Shown: positions 25,649 to 35,098, numbered from the stretch's first letter. The stretch: 64,000 nucleotides of DNA from Pseudobdellovibrio exovorus JSS (GCF_000348725.1 NC_020813.1:2171058-2235057), one strand, 5' to 3'. The notes: a model not told the origin generated them from the sequence alone. A program made the numbers and translations.

Positions 25649-26971
25649 ATGATATCTGAATCTACGTCTAAAAACATTACAGTGGTTGGAGCCGGCCTGG
25701 CTGGCAGCGAATGTGCTTTACAGTTAGCTCAGTTTGGCTTTGACGTGGTTCTTTATGAAATGCGCGGAGTAAAAAATACACCGGCCCATAAGACAGATCA
25801 TTTTGCTGAGCTCGTCTGCTCGAACTCGTTCGGTAGCCTTTCTGAAGTTTCAGCACCAGGTCAGTTGAAGTGGGAAGCAGAACACCTCGGATCATTCATC
25901 TTAAAGGCAGCTAAAGAATTCGCCGTTCCCGCAGGGCAAGCTCTGGGAATTGACCGCGAACGCTTTGCCGCAAAAGTTACAGAGCTCGTCAATAGTCATC
26001 CTAAAATTACAGTCAAACGAGATGTCGTAACTTCGCTAGATCAAATTCCGCGCCCTGCTGTTATTGCCACCGGTCCATTAACTGACGAGGGCTTAGCTGC
26101 CAGTTTACAACAACACTTCGGGGATGAGTTTCTTTACTTCTTCGATGCCATTGCCCCAATCATTGATGCAGACTCGATCAACACAGATATTGCGTGGAAG
26201 GCCGATCGTTACGATAAAGGGACTCCTGATTACTACAATTGTCCCCTTGATAAAGAACAGTACTTCAATTTCATTAACGAAATCAAAGCGGCGCGAAAAA
26301 TTGAACCGAAGCATTTCGAAAGCACCGAGTTCTTTGAAGGCTGTATGCCCATCGAGGCCATGATTGATCGCGGAGATCAAACCCTACGCTTCGGTCCCAT
26401 GAAGCCTGTGGGACTTACTAATCCAAAGACAGGACGCTATCCATTTGCCGCTGTTCAATTACGTCAGGACAATAAAGAGGGCACCGCCTATAACATCGTG
26501 GGATTTCAAACCCGAATGGCTTACGGCGAACAAACACGTATCTTCCGTATGATTCCAGGTCTTGAAAATGCGGAGTTCCTAAAACTCGGTAGCATCCATC
26601 GCAATATGTATATTAATTCCCCGAAGCGATTGAATCGTGATCTTTCGAGTAAGAATGACCCTTGGTTGTTTTTTGCAGGTCAAATCACTGGCGTCGAAGG
26701 TTATTTTGAATCCACTTGTATCGGTCTGTTAGTGGCTCGCTTCCTGCGTCAAAAGTTACAGGACCAAAGCTTCAGTCCGCCACCGCGCACCAGTGCTATG
26801 GGATCGCTGTTAGAAGCCATAACTGATCCATTTCGAGAAAAAAACTTTCAGCCGACCAATATCAACTTTGGACTGCTGCCCCCGTTAGCTGACTCGATTA
26901 AAGACAAAAAAGAAAAAAAGACGCAACAAGTTCGTTTAGCACAAGAAGCTTTGCGGTCTTGGTCTAACTGA
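25649..26971 (+). CDS. trmFO: TrmFO, folate/FAD-dependent tRNA (uracil-54-C5) methyltransferase
   Basis: 440 residues from the ATG at 25649; a longer frame starts in the dciA-like promoter region and is unlikely. N-terminal FAD-binding VVGAGLAGSECALQLA, then LYEMRGVKNTPAHKTDHFAELVCSNS, the TrmFO hallmark that carries the catalytic Cys, and further conserved FFEGCMPIEAM and FFAGQITGVEGYFES. It makes ribothymidine at tRNA position 54 using methylene-THF and FADH2, the alternative to SAM-dependent TrmA. Length is normal. Confidence 0.95.
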   Translation: MISESTSKNITVVGAGLAGSECALQLAQFGFDVVLYEMRGVKNTPAHKTDHFAELVCSNSFGSLSEVSAPGQLKWEAEHLGSFILKAAKEFAVPAGQALGIDRERFAAKVTELVNSHPKITVKRDVVTSLDQIPRPAVIATGPLTDEGLAASLQQHFGDEFLYFFDAIAPIIDADSINTDIAWKADRYDKGTPDYYNCPLDKEQYFNFINEIKAARKIEPKHFESTEFFEGCMPIEAMIDRGDQTLRFGPMKPVGLTNPKTGRYPFAAVQLRQDNKEGTAYNIVGFQTRMAYGEQTRIFRMIPGLENAEFLKLGSIHRNMYINSPKRLNRDLSSKNDPWLFFAGQITGVEGYFESTCIGLLVARFLRQKLQDQSFSPPPRTSAMGSLLEAITDPFREKNFQPTNINFGLLPPLADSIKDKKEKKTQQVRLAQEALRSWSN

Positions 26972-26978
26972 TTATAAT
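26951..26978 (+). promoter_or_regulatory. Promoter of the PilZ gene, leaderless geometry
   Basis: TTGCGG (26951-26956), 16-nt spacer, perfect TATAAT (26973-26978); the ATG follows after 9 nt with no Shine-Dalgarno. The -35 lies inside the 3' end of trmFO. Confidence 0.6.
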
Positions 26979-26987
26979 ATCTGAGAT

Positions 26988-27680
26988 ATGTCATCGAATG
27001 CATCAGGTGGAATTAGCGAATTTTTAAATGAGCTTGGGGAATCAGAATCTCTGGCGGCTTTACGAGAAGCTCACAGCCAGCAATCCCCTTTTGTCTTCAA
27101 GATTGATGAGTTTCCCACTCCGCAAAAAGTCAGCATTGCTAACTTCCTCGATAAGCGCGCTATTTTGGATGCGGAAACTTCAAAAATTCAACTGCCTGAA
27201 AATCGCGAGATTTCATTTAAGTTCAACATCGGAACCGAAGTTTACTTTGTTAAGACCGCATTGAAGTCACACCTGAATCGCTACTATTTCGATATGTCGT
27301 CGAAAGTGATTCAGCTTAAAAGACGTAAAGAGCCTCGCTTTATGATTCCTAAAAAATGGAATCAGACCGCTTCGATTGTGAACTTACAAATCAAGGGCAC
27401 CTCTTTTAAATGCCTAGTGCATGATATCTCGTTATCAGGTATCCGCTTTGAGATGCTTGAAGGCGTTTGCTCTTACAAACGCGATGACATTATTCATATC
27501 AAATTCCAAATCTATAAACGCGGCGAAGTGAGCACCTCGGCCATCGTGAGATTTGTATTAGTTCGCCCCAATGCGAATCCTCTTTTAGGAATTGAATTTG
27601 CACAGATTTCTGATGTGAACAGTCAGCGTGTGGCGGATATCATCGAAGATATCCGCATCTATCACGCAACCACCAAGTAA
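26988..27680 (+). CDS. PilZ-domain protein (predicted c-di-GMP receptor)
   Basis: 230 residues. The C-terminal PilZ domain has both ligand motifs: RxxxR in RRKEPR (residues 112-117) and DxSxxG in DISLSG (146-151). The N-terminal 100 residues (EISFKFNIGTEVYFVKTAL) form a YcgR-N-like beta region, so the layout resembles YcgR-type flagellar brakes. Cytoplasmic. c-di-GMP control of motility and predation is established in Bdellovibrio; the role of this particular protein is inference. Confidence 0.88.
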   Translation: MSSNASGGISEFLNELGESESLAALREAHSQQSPFVFKIDEFPTPQKVSIANFLDKRAILDAETSKIQLPENREISFKFNIGTEVYFVKTALKSHLNRYYFDMSSKVIQLKRRKEPRFMIPKKWNQTASIVNLQIKGTSFKCLVHDISLSGIRFEMLEGVCSYKRDDIIHIKFQIYKRGEVSTSAIVRFVLVRPNANPLLGIEFAQISDVNSQRVADIIEDIRIYHATTK

Positions 27681-27695
27681 AACCAAGTAAATCAA

Positions 27696-28286
27696 TTAGA
27701 TAGTCAAAGTCATTTCAGCGCGAGATGACTCATCTAACGCTTCGACCACAGGTCTGAAGTGAAGACGGCAACGGGCTTCATAGAACTGTTGTGATCCCAC
27801 TTCAATTTGTGAGTCTGCAGAACCACCAATTTTTTGTGTGTAGGTGGCTAGCTCACCACACTTAGTGCAAATCGCACGATGTTTTGTCACATCTTCTGCA
27901 ATCGCCATCAATGTTGGAATGGGCTCAAAGGGTTGACCTTTCCAGTCCATATCCAATCCCGAGATGATCACACGCACTCCACGCGCCGCTAAGTCACGGC
28001 AAACAGGTACAAGCTCCATTGTGAAGAATTGTCCTTCGTCAAAAGCGACAACTTTCGTGTCATCTGCCAAATGATCCCAAACATCATGGATATTCGCCAA
28101 AGGAGTGGCTTCCACTTGGTTTTGATTATGAGATGTCACATTCGTTTGGTGATAGCGCTGATCGATAATAGGTTTAAAAACTTGTACTTTTAATTTAGCG
28201 TATTGAGCGCGACGCACACGTCTGATCAGCTCTTCTGTTTTTCCACTGTACATAGAACCCGCTACAACTTCGATCCAACCGCTCAT
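27696..28286 (-). CDS. tdk: Thymidine kinase
   Basis: 196 residues. P-loop GSMYSGKTEELIRR (about 11-24), Walker B VVAFDEGQFF with catalytic Glu, lasso region and a CTKCG zinc-ribbon half-site (CTKC near 142-145; the second pair is only partly kept, with a single C near the end). Type II thymidine kinase phosphorylates thymidine to dTMP in the salvage pathway, which suits growth on host nucleosides. Clear Shine-Dalgarno GGAGGGG. Confidence 0.95.
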   Translation of the reverse strand: MSGWIEVVAGSMYSGKTEELIRRVRRAQYAKLKVQVFKPIIDQRYHQTNVTSHNQNQVEATPLANIHDVWDHLADDTKVVAFDEGQFFTMELVPVCRDLAARGVRVIISGLDMDWKGQPFEPIPTLMAIAEDVTKHRAICTKCGELATYTQKIGGSADSQIEVGSQQFYEARCRLHFRPVVEALDESSRAEMTLTI

Positions 28287-28472
28287 CTATTCCCCCTCCG
28301 AAATGCAGTCTGCGCGCCACTCTTAACCAAAATGGCACTACTAAATGATGTTCAGATTTTGGACCTTTGTCTTGAAAAAAATTTCACGCTACGCAGAATT
28401 TTACACTTCGATAGCCGCTATATTCGAGTACAAAAAAAAGCCGTCCCTTTTTTAATGACCCAGACAAAAGCC

Positions 28473-28478
28473 TATACT
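28473..28478 (+). promoter_or_regulatory. -10 box before the lytic transglycosylase gene
   Basis: TATACT at 28473-28478, 15 nt before the chosen ATG; no good -35 at 16-18 nt and no Shine-Dalgarno. Confidence 0.3.
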
Positions 28479-28493
28479 ACAGAAACTCCAGCC

Positions 28494-29198
28494 ATGAGGA
28501 AAAAGACAGCACTGGTGCTTTTTTTAGCACTTTTATCATCTTCAGTTTCTGGCACGCCGGAAAAGACTTCAGAGTCTATGTTTCGTCCTGTATTTGTTCG
28601 GGATGGGCATATGAATGCCTATGAATTTAGGAAGTTCCAAGATCACACCTTGGATCGTCTGCCTAGTTATAAAAAGATCTTTAAAAAGTACTCTCAAAAA
28701 TATAACGTGCCGTGGACTCTGTTAGCCGCAGTGGCTTACCAAGAGTCGAAGTGGGATGAAAAAGCCGTCAGCTATACGGGCGTTAAAGGCCTGATGCAGT
28801 TAACCCTACAAACAGCCCTCCACGTTGGTATATCGGACCGTGAAGACCCTTATGAAAGCATCCGTGGTGGTGCCTATTATCTTCAATACCTCTATGGGAA
28901 GACCTCTAAGAAGCTAAAACCACACCAGCGCTGGACACAGGCTCTAGCCGCTTACAATATCGGCTGGGGACATTTACGAGACGCCCACCGCCTAGCAGCC
29001 AAGCTTAAAAAGAATCCTTACCAATGGAATGATCTAAAAGAAGTTTTACCTTTCCTAGAAGACGAAACTTACGCCTTAGATCTACGCTACGGCATGGCCC
29101 GTGGAAATGAGACTGTCGATTTTGTCGATAATGTTTTTAGATATTATAAAATTCTGAACACCACATTCAGTGTGGAAACAACTATCGCCGGCCTGTAA
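28494..29198 (+). CDS. Exported lytic transglycosylase (SLT domain)
   Basis: 234 residues from the ATG at 28494, chosen because MRKKTALVLFLALLSSSVSG is a clean signal peptide; earlier in-frame starts would bury it. The SLT domain starts near residue 65: WTLLAAVAYQESKWDEKAVS with catalytic Glu in the YQES motif, followed by GVKGLMQLT and the AAYNIGWGHLRDA motif, which resemble the MltF/Slt group. It cleaves peptidoglycan glycan strands to anhydro-muropeptides, the substrates of AmpG-type import. Confidence 0.9.
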   Translation: MRKKTALVLFLALLSSSVSGTPEKTSESMFRPVFVRDGHMNAYEFRKFQDHTLDRLPSYKKIFKKYSQKYNVPWTLLAAVAYQESKWDEKAVSYTGVKGLMQLTLQTALHVGISDREDPYESIRGGAYYLQYLYGKTSKKLKPHQRWTQALAAYNIGWGHLRDAHRLAAKLKKNPYQWNDLKEVLPFLEDETYALDLRYGMARGNETVDFVDNVFRYYKILNTTFSVETTIAGL

Positions 29199-29227
29199 TC
29201 ACAAACCGGCAACTTCTAATAAAATAA

Positions 29228-31072
29228 CTACTCAACTGTTACTGACTTCGCCAAGTTACGTGGTTGATCCACGTCATAACCTAAACTGTCGGCTAAGTGA
29301 TATGCCATTAGCTGCAATGGCACCACTGATAGAAGTGGACTTGTCATCCAGCTTGTTGCCGGAATCGAAAGATAGTACTCACTCATAGATTTCAACGATG
29401 GATTTTCATCTGTACCGATTGAGATAATCTTTCCGCCGCGAGCCTTAGCTTCCTGTAAATTACTGATCGTCTTTTCAATCAACTCATCTGTTGGCGCCAC
29501 CACAACAATCGCCATACGGGCATCAATCAACGCTAAAGGCCCATGCTTCATTTCCCCTGCGGCATAACCTTCTGCGTGCATATAGGCTAATTCTTTCAGT
29601 TTTAAAGCGCCCTCAAGGGCAATCGGATAGCTAACACCACGGCCAAGATATAAGAACCCTTTGAAATCCTGTAACTTCTTAGAAGCCTCAGAGAAATACT
29701 TATCGAAGGCCAAAACCACTTCGATCTGACTTGGAATGGCTAAAAGACTTTTCACATACTCTTGCTCTTGAGCGCGGCTTAAAGTTCCGCGAGCTTTTGC
29801 AATTTGCAAAGCTAATAAGTTGGCTAAAGCCAAGGTGCTAGTAAACGCTTTCGTACTCGCCACACCGACTTCCACACCTGAGTTCATGTAAAGATGCCCG
29901 TGCGCCTCGCGGTCAATTGAAGAGCGCTGAACATTTGTAATACTTAAAGTCAGCGCGCCTTTTTCTTTCGCCATACGAATAGCGGCTAAGGTATCAGCTG
30001 TTTCACCACTTTGTGAAATCGTGATCACTAAAGTATTTTTAGGGATAATCGGCTTACGGTAGCGGAACTCACTGGCAATATCCACTTGTACAGGAATACC
30101 ACTCACTTGTTCGATCAAGTACTGAGCCACATTTCCGGCATAGAAACTGGTACCACATGCCACGAAAATAATACGCTCGATAGATTTAAAAACTTCATCT
30201 ACTGGCTTATCGAAACCCAAGTTCTTTAAGTTTACTTCATGTTTATCAGTATCTATGTGTGGCTGAATCGCCATCGCCACTGCACGCGGCTGCTCGTAGA
30301 TTTCTTTTAACATGAAGTGTTTGAAACCCATCTTCTCGATCTGTTCAGGGTTCCAATCCAATGTGACCACTTGTTTTTTTAGCGGAGCTCCTAAGGCAGA
30401 ATAGTACTTCACATCTTTATTTTGGATATGAACCACTTCGCGATCTTCAAGATAGACATAGTCTTTCGTGTGCTGAAGAGCCGCTTGCACGTCACTGACA
30501 ACAAAGTATTCATTTTTATCAGCATTAAGTCCCACGATTAATGGTGGACCATCTTTAAAAGCTACTAACTCATCCGGAGATTTTTCCCACATCACCACAA
30601 CCGAGAACGCACCGATCAATTTTGACAAGGTTGTCTGTACCGCTTGCAAAAGGTTTTGTGTTTTTTTAATTTCTTCATTGATCAAGTGAGCCACTAATTC
30701 AGAATCTGTATCGGAGCTGATGTCAGCACCACGTGATAAAAGCTCTTGTTTGATCTCAAGGTAGTTTTCGATGATACCATTATGGACAATACTGATTTCA
30801 CCCACTTGGTGAGGATGCGCATTTCTTTCCACCGCCGCACCATGAGTCGCCCAACGTGTGTGTCCAATACCTAGATGTCCATTGAATTTTTCGCCAGCTA
30901 GTTTTTCTTCTAGATTTTTTAATTTACCTTCGGCGCGAACTCGTTTTGTTTTGCCATCATTCAAGATAGCTACTCCCGCGCTGTCGTAACCGCGATATTC
31001 TAATTTTTTTAGACCTTCAACAATAATATTTTTAGGATCTTGCGGCCCTAAGTAACCTACGATTCCACACAT
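29228..31072 (-). CDS. glmS: Glutamine-fructose-6-phosphate aminotransferase GlmS
   Basis: 614 residues. N-terminal nucleophile Cys2 (MCGIVGYLG), glutaminase motifs GHTRWATHG and NGIIENY, two SIS domains (CGTSFYAG, then SQSGETADTLAA) and the conserved C-terminal DQPRNLAKSVTVE. Makes glucosamine-6-phosphate for peptidoglycan and LPS. Starts 3 nt after the glmU stop with GGAG in the glmU 3' end. No glmS ribozyme-like leader is visible. Confidence 0.98.
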   Translation of the reverse strand: MCGIVGYLGPQDPKNIIVEGLKKLEYRGYDSAGVAILNDGKTKRVRAEGKLKNLEEKLAGEKFNGHLGIGHTRWATHGAAVERNAHPHQVGEISIVHNGIIENYLEIKQELLSRGADISSDTDSELVAHLINEEIKKTQNLLQAVQTTLSKLIGAFSVVVMWEKSPDELVAFKDGPPLIVGLNADKNEYFVVSDVQAALQHTKDYVYLEDREVVHIQNKDVKYYSALGAPLKKQVVTLDWNPEQIEKMGFKHFMLKEIYEQPRAVAMAIQPHIDTDKHEVNLKNLGFDKPVDEVFKSIERIIFVACGTSFYAGNVAQYLIEQVSGIPVQVDIASEFRYRKPIIPKNTLVITISQSGETADTLAAIRMAKEKGALTLSITNVQRSSIDREAHGHLYMNSGVEVGVASTKAFTSTLALANLLALQIAKARGTLSRAQEQEYVKSLLAIPSQIEVVLAFDKYFSEASKKLQDFKGFLYLGRGVSYPIALEGALKLKELAYMHAEGYAAGEMKHGPLALIDARMAIVVVAPTDELIEKTISNLQEAKARGGKIISIGTDENPSLKSMSEYYLSIPATSWMTSPLLSVVPLQLMAYHLADSLGYDVDQPRNLAKSVTVE

Positions 31073-31075
31073 AAA

Positions 31076-32452
31076 TTAAGACTCCGATTTTTTTTGAAAT
31101 TTTTTAGCGTAACCTTCTTTGTTCACTTGCGGAGATCTAGACAGAGCCAGTGCTCCCGCCGGAACATTTTTCGTAACTGTCGTACCCGACGCAATTAACG
31201 AATCACTTTCAACTGTTACAGGTGCGACCAACTGAGTATCACTTCCCACAAACACACGATCACCGATAACTGTTTTATATTTCTTTTTATCAGCTGCGTA
31301 GTTGCAGGTGATTGTGCCACAGCCGATGTTTACATCTTCGCCAATCTCAGCATCACCTAAGTAAGTTAAATGCCCTGCTTTAGACTTATTGCCGAAATTT
31401 ACTTTTTTCATTTCAACAAAGTTACCCACATGAGCTGATTCACCAATAGTGGTTTCAGGACGTAAGCGTGCGTAAGGACCAACACTTGCTTTGTTCTTGA
31501 TGATGACTTGTTCAATGTAACTGCCCGCTTTCATGTGAACACTGTCGCCAATGATTGAATCTGAAATAAAACAATTTGGTTCAATCACAGTAAAGGCGCC
31601 GATAGCTGTTTTTCCACGAATAAAAGCACCGGGGTAGATCACACTACCAGCGCCGATGATCACACCTTCTTCAACATGAGTCGCTTGCGGATCAATAAAG
31701 ATCACTCCGTTTTCCATCAATTTTTTAGTCTTACTTTGGAAAACTTTTTTTGTAGCCTCTGCTAGCTCCGCTTGATTGTTCACACCATGAGCCACATCAG
31801 TATTTTTGCTTAATAGCGCTTGTACTTTTAGGCGATCCGTCAGTGCTAGGTCGATCAAGTCAGTTAGGTAGAATTCTTTCTTCGAATTGTTATTTTTAAT
31901 CAATGGAATATATTTTTTCAGAACTGAAGCTTTTGCTAAATAGATACCCGTATTCACTTCACGAATTTTCAGAGTTTCCATAGAGGCGTCTTTCGCTTCC
32001 ACAATAGAAACCAACTGATCGTGCTTTCTAACGATACGTCCAAACTCTGCAGGATTGTCTAGCTCGACAGTGATAACAGCTAAGTCCAATTGTTGTTCTT
32101 TGAAATCAGAAATAAAATTTTTCAAATCCTGATCTGTAATCAAAGGGTGATCACCATTCATAATGATGACGTCTGTTTCTAATGATTCCAGATTTGCAGA
32201 TTGCACAGCATTTGCTGTTCCCAATTGTTGCTCTTGGACATGTGTTGAAACATTCAGAGGTTCTAAAACAGTTTTAACCAAACTCTGTCCGTGCCCCACA
32301 ACAACACGCACTTGTGTGATCCCTGCTTGACGACAAGTACCGATCACACGGGCAATCATCGGCTGACCAGCAACTGGATGTAAAACTTTTGGCAAAGGAC
32401 TCTTCATACGGGTGCCTTGCCCGCCTGCAAGTATAATAGCTGTAAATTCCAT
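31076..32452 (-). CDS. glmU: Bifunctional GlmU (GlcN-1-P acetyltransferase / UDP-GlcNAc pyrophosphorylase)
   Basis: 458 residues. N-terminal uridyltransferase motif LAGGQGTRMKSPLPKVLHPVAG, then GDHPLI and EVNTGIYL; C-terminal left-handed beta helix with hexapeptide repeats and acetyltransferase residues (RLRPETTIGESAHVGNFVEMKK, GHLTYLGDAEIG, NYDG replaced by NYAADKKKY). Makes UDP-GlcNAc from GlcN-1-P. First gene of glmU-glmS. No Shine-Dalgarno; the promoter's -10 is 6 nt from the ATG. Confidence 0.97.
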   Translation of the reverse strand: MEFTAIILAGGQGTRMKSPLPKVLHPVAGQPMIARVIGTCRQAGITQVRVVVGHGQSLVKTVLEPLNVSTHVQEQQLGTANAVQSANLESLETDVIIMNGDHPLITDQDLKNFISDFKEQQLDLAVITVELDNPAEFGRIVRKHDQLVSIVEAKDASMETLKIREVNTGIYLAKASVLKKYIPLIKNNNSKKEFYLTDLIDLALTDRLKVQALLSKNTDVAHGVNNQAELAEATKKVFQSKTKKLMENGVIFIDPQATHVEEGVIIGAGSVIYPGAFIRGKTAIGAFTVIEPNCFISDSIIGDSVHMKAGSYIEQVIIKNKASVGPYARLRPETTIGESAHVGNFVEMKKVNFGNKSKAGHLTYLGDAEIGEDVNIGCGTITCNYAADKKKYKTVIGDRVFVGSDTQLVAPVTVESDSLIASGTTVTKNVPAGALALSRSPQVNKEGYAKKFQKKSES

Positions 32453-32488
32453 GCTCTGATAGTAATCAAACTAGAGGTTTTTCGTCAG
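32453..32488 (-). promoter_or_regulatory. Promoter of glmU-glmS, leaderless geometry
   Basis: Minus strand: CTGACG (32488-32483), 18-nt spacer, TACTAT (32464-32459), then 6 nt to the ATG. The -35 is a moderate match. Coordinates may be off by one base. Confidence 0.4.
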
Positions 32489-32541
32489 TTGTTTTCTTTT
32501 TAAGTCTGGTCAAATTGTGACTTTAGCGGCACACTAAAAAC

Positions 32542-33216
32542 ATGATAAAAGCTATCGCTCTTGATCTTGATGACACCCTTTTGGACACCTCGGGCCTTTT
32601 AGCCCCAAAGGCCACACTGGATGCATTCAATCACTTGATTAAGAATGGACTCAACCTTTCGGTAGACCAGTGCGAAGAAATGCGCCTACAGCTGATTCAA
32701 AGCATGTCCCATCGCGATGTTTTCGAAAAGTTAGCCACCGAGCATGGCACAGAACAGACGCTAGCTCATCTACCTGAAACCATCCGCCTTTTCTATCATC
32801 CTGAAATTCCGCAAAAGCTGCCTTTGATGGAAGGGGCCAGACAAAACCTAGATTACCTCAAGGGAAAGTACCCTCTATTCTTGGTTACGGCGGGCACAGA
32901 AAAGGCGCAATTACAGAAAGCTCAGGCTTTGGGCATCCAGTCTGATTTTCAAAAAATTTATATCGTCGACAGTATTTCTAAAAAACGCAAAAAAGATGTT
33001 TTTTTAGATATTGTTCAGAATCTCTCTATTCCACCAGAGTCGCTTCTATGTGTAGGCAACTCTATTCTTTCAGAAATTTCGGATGCATTACAAGTTGGAG
33101 CCATCGCGTGCTATTTTGAGTTTGGCGAAAGTCGCGGAACTGTTGAGCAGCTTCCAAGACCTCCTCACTACCACATCCATCATCATTCTGAGTTGATCCC
33201 GACATGCCAATTATAA
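32542..33216 (+). CDS. HAD-family hydrolase
   Basis: 224 residues. HAD motif I DLDDTLLDT (about 8-16), motif II FLVTAGTEK, conserved Lys in KKRKKDVF and motif IV region LLCVGNSILSEISDALQVGA, where the usual DxxxD pattern reads NSILSE-D. Cytoplasmic phosphatase of the HAD-IA group; substrate unknown. Divergent from glmU (89 nt); no Shine-Dalgarno, with TGGTCA and CACACT boxes spaced 17 nt and ending 6 nt before the ATG. It overlaps the next gene by 13 nt. Confidence 0.85.
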   Translation: MIKAIALDLDDTLLDTSGLLAPKATLDAFNHLIKNGLNLSVDQCEEMRLQLIQSMSHRDVFEKLATEHGTEQTLAHLPETIRLFYHPEIPQKLPLMEGARQNLDYLKGKYPLFLVTAGTEKAQLQKAQALGIQSDFQKIYIVDSISKKRKKDVFLDIVQNLSIPPESLLCVGNSILSEISDALQVGAIACYFEFGESRGTVEQLPRPPHYHIHHHSELIPTCQL

Positions 33217-35006
33217 AATCACAGCTCGCTATTCTGTCAGCAGATCAAAATTTGATTCTGAATTTGGCCGAGCATGACCCCGTGGTTCTTTCTGCAGAAG
33301 ATCTAACTTCACACACATTTGACGTACATATTTTAGTTTATGACAGCCGATTAGAGTTAGCTGCTGATCAACTCAGCGCTTTATCCAATAAGAAGAATCG
33401 CGAATTTAAAAAGACGCTATTGCTTCTAGAAAAAGGCAGCTCGCTTCCTGCGCGTGTCCTGAGTCAGGCCAAAAGTGATCAGTACCTTTATATTGAAGAT
33501 TTGCAGCCCTCTATTCTTCATCAAATTTGGCAAGATATCTCACAGAAAGAACAAGAAGAAGTCTATCTGAATTTATCAAGCGAACTGAATCAACAATACG
33601 AAATTATTAAAAACGAATTGCAGCGAAAACTAAAAGAAGAGTCAAAAAATCTTCAAGAAAGTCGCCGACAAATTTCAGAAATCACCACGCGTGTAGAAGT
33701 ACTACGAAAATCACTATTCGCAACGACAGAGGTCAAAAGCCTACAGGAAGCTGAAGTCGCCTTGAATAAACTGTTAATTGGTTTCGATATGGTGTCTTGG
33801 CTTAAGATTGTGCCGGAAGAACAAGTGGCGGCCTTCGAAATAGATTTAGATAAATCGCAAGAATCCCATTGCTATAACAACCAACTGACCATTGGCGAAG
33901 ACTCTTATACTTTGTATTTTTATAAAAAAGACCGACGGGCTTTTAAAAAACAAGATTTGAACTATTTCGACAAACTCGCCGAAGCTCTTGAGATCAATTT
34001 GAATCGCTACAACAATTTACTGTCGCTGCAGCAGAACGAGCGTCTGTTTGACTTAGCCTTTCACTCGTCACCTTACCCTATTATTATTATCAATAGCGAT
34101 TACACTGTTTCACAAGCCAATCTGGCGGCGGAAAAGAAAGCCAGTACAGATTCGGATAAATGTTACCAGTTGTTATTTGGACGCAATAAACCATGTGCCG
34201 GTTGCCAGTTAGGTTCGCGCTTTGAAGTGCAGCACGATGTGCGCACTTACGCGGTACAATCCAGTAAATTCAACAATTTGTTAGACAGTGAACGAAACTA
34301 TTGGATTCACATGTACGAAGATATCTCGGAACAAAAAGCGCTGGAAAGTAAGTTCCAGCAGACCGCACGTCTTTCTGAGTTAGGCCTTATTTCAAGCTCT
34401 ATCGCCCACGAGTTAAATAATCCGCTCGGTGGAATTATTTCGTATCTACAGATTATGAAAATGGAATTACCTGCAGATCATCCTTTTCAAAGTGACTTAC
34501 AGTTTTTGATGGATGCAGCCAACCGCATGAAAAAACATATCGAAGATCTTCTGTTCTTTTCACGCAAAGATGATCCTATTAAATTAGAGACAGTAAATTT
34601 AGCCGAAGTCTTTCGCAAAAACCTTGATCTTTTACAGATGCAGTTAAAGAAAGAACATCTGATGGTTTCTTTCCAAGAACCCGCAACACCAGTACCACAC
34701 GCGGTTTCCGTGTTGCATTTTAGAAACATCATCCACTTAGCTTTTCAATTCTTTCTGTACAAACTTAAGTTCAGACGTCAAAGCAAACCCAGCTTCAACG
34801 GCCTAGTCGAGGTTAAAATTTCCCAAGACCAAATCAGTTCTTATTTAAGTCTTGCCGCTAATTTGGGCCCACACGATTTAAAACTGAATACTAATGATCT
34901 GAGTCTGATCACTTTAGAAAAGAGTATTTTAGATCAAGGATTTCAACTTGTTATCTCGGAACCGCAAGCTCAATGGATTCAACTTTTAATCAAAATTCCC
35001 CGCTAA
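33204..35006 (+). CDS. Sensor histidine kinase-like protein with degenerate ATPase domain
   Basis: 600 residues, no membrane segment. Regions: a pseudo-receiver-like N-terminus (about 1-105), coiled coil (115-172), GAF-like region (175-270), PAS domain (280-375) with a Cys cluster CYQLLFGRNKPCAGC (320-334), and a HisKA helix with phospho-acceptor His402 in SSSIAHELNNPLGGII. The stretch 460-600, where the HATPase_c domain belongs, lacks the N-box Asn, the DxGxG and GxGL boxes and is shortened. It may therefore be phosphorylated in trans or act as a scaffold or phosphatase for the response regulator encoded next. The Cys cluster could sense redox or bind metal. Confidence 0.8.
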   Translation: MPIIKSQLAILSADQNLILNLAEHDPVVLSAEDLTSHTFDVHILVYDSRLELAADQLSALSNKKNREFKKTLLLLEKGSSLPARVLSQAKSDQYLYIEDLQPSILHQIWQDISQKEQEEVYLNLSSELNQQYEIIKNELQRKLKEESKNLQESRRQISEITTRVEVLRKSLFATTEVKSLQEAEVALNKLLIGFDMVSWLKIVPEEQVAAFEIDLDKSQESHCYNNQLTIGEDSYTLYFYKKDRRAFKKQDLNYFDKLAEALEINLNRYNNLLSLQQNERLFDLAFHSSPYPIIIINSDYTVSQANLAAEKKASTDSDKCYQLLFGRNKPCAGCQLGSRFEVQHDVRTYAVQSSKFNNLLDSERNYWIHMYEDISEQKALESKFQQTARLSELGLISSSIAHELNNPLGGIISYLQIMKMELPADHPFQSDLQFLMDAANRMKKHIEDLLFFSRKDDPIKLETVNLAEVFRKNLDLLQMQLKKEHLMVSFQEPATPVPHAVSVLHFRNIIHLAFQFFLYKLKFRRQSKPSFNGLVEVKISQDQISSYLSLAANLGPHDLKLNTNDLSLITLEKSILDQGFQLVISEPQAQWIQLLIKIPR

Positions 35007-35064
35007 ATAATTCATTTATTTAATTAACCATCTAAGGTCCTGAAATCGTCTGAACTATGCAGAT

Positions 35065-35098
35065 TTTTTGACACCTCCGTCAAAAATTAGGGTAATCT
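35065..35098 (+). promoter_or_regulatory. Promoter with overlapping inverted repeat before the NtrC-type regulator
   Basis: TTGACA (35068-35073), 17-nt spacer, GGTAAT (35091-35096). The -35 sits in a perfect 8-bp inverted repeat TTTTTGAC/GTCAAAAA (35065-35072, 35079-35086) with a 6-nt centre, a plausible operator. Confidence 0.45.

Noticed and set aside
28333-28347. TGGCAC-like element (sigma54 -24) upstream of the lytic transglycosylase gene
   Set aside because: At the required 10-nt spacing from GG the bases are TG and not GC, so the -12 element is missing.
28203-28493. N-terminal extension of the lytic transglycosylase frame
   Set aside because: It overlaps tdk on the other strand and would bury a clean signal peptide that begins at the ATG at 28494.
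29187-29210. GCCGG/CCGGC pairing at the glmS and transglycosylase convergence
   Set aside because: Only 5 bp with a 14-nt loop and no T-run; too weak to call a terminator.
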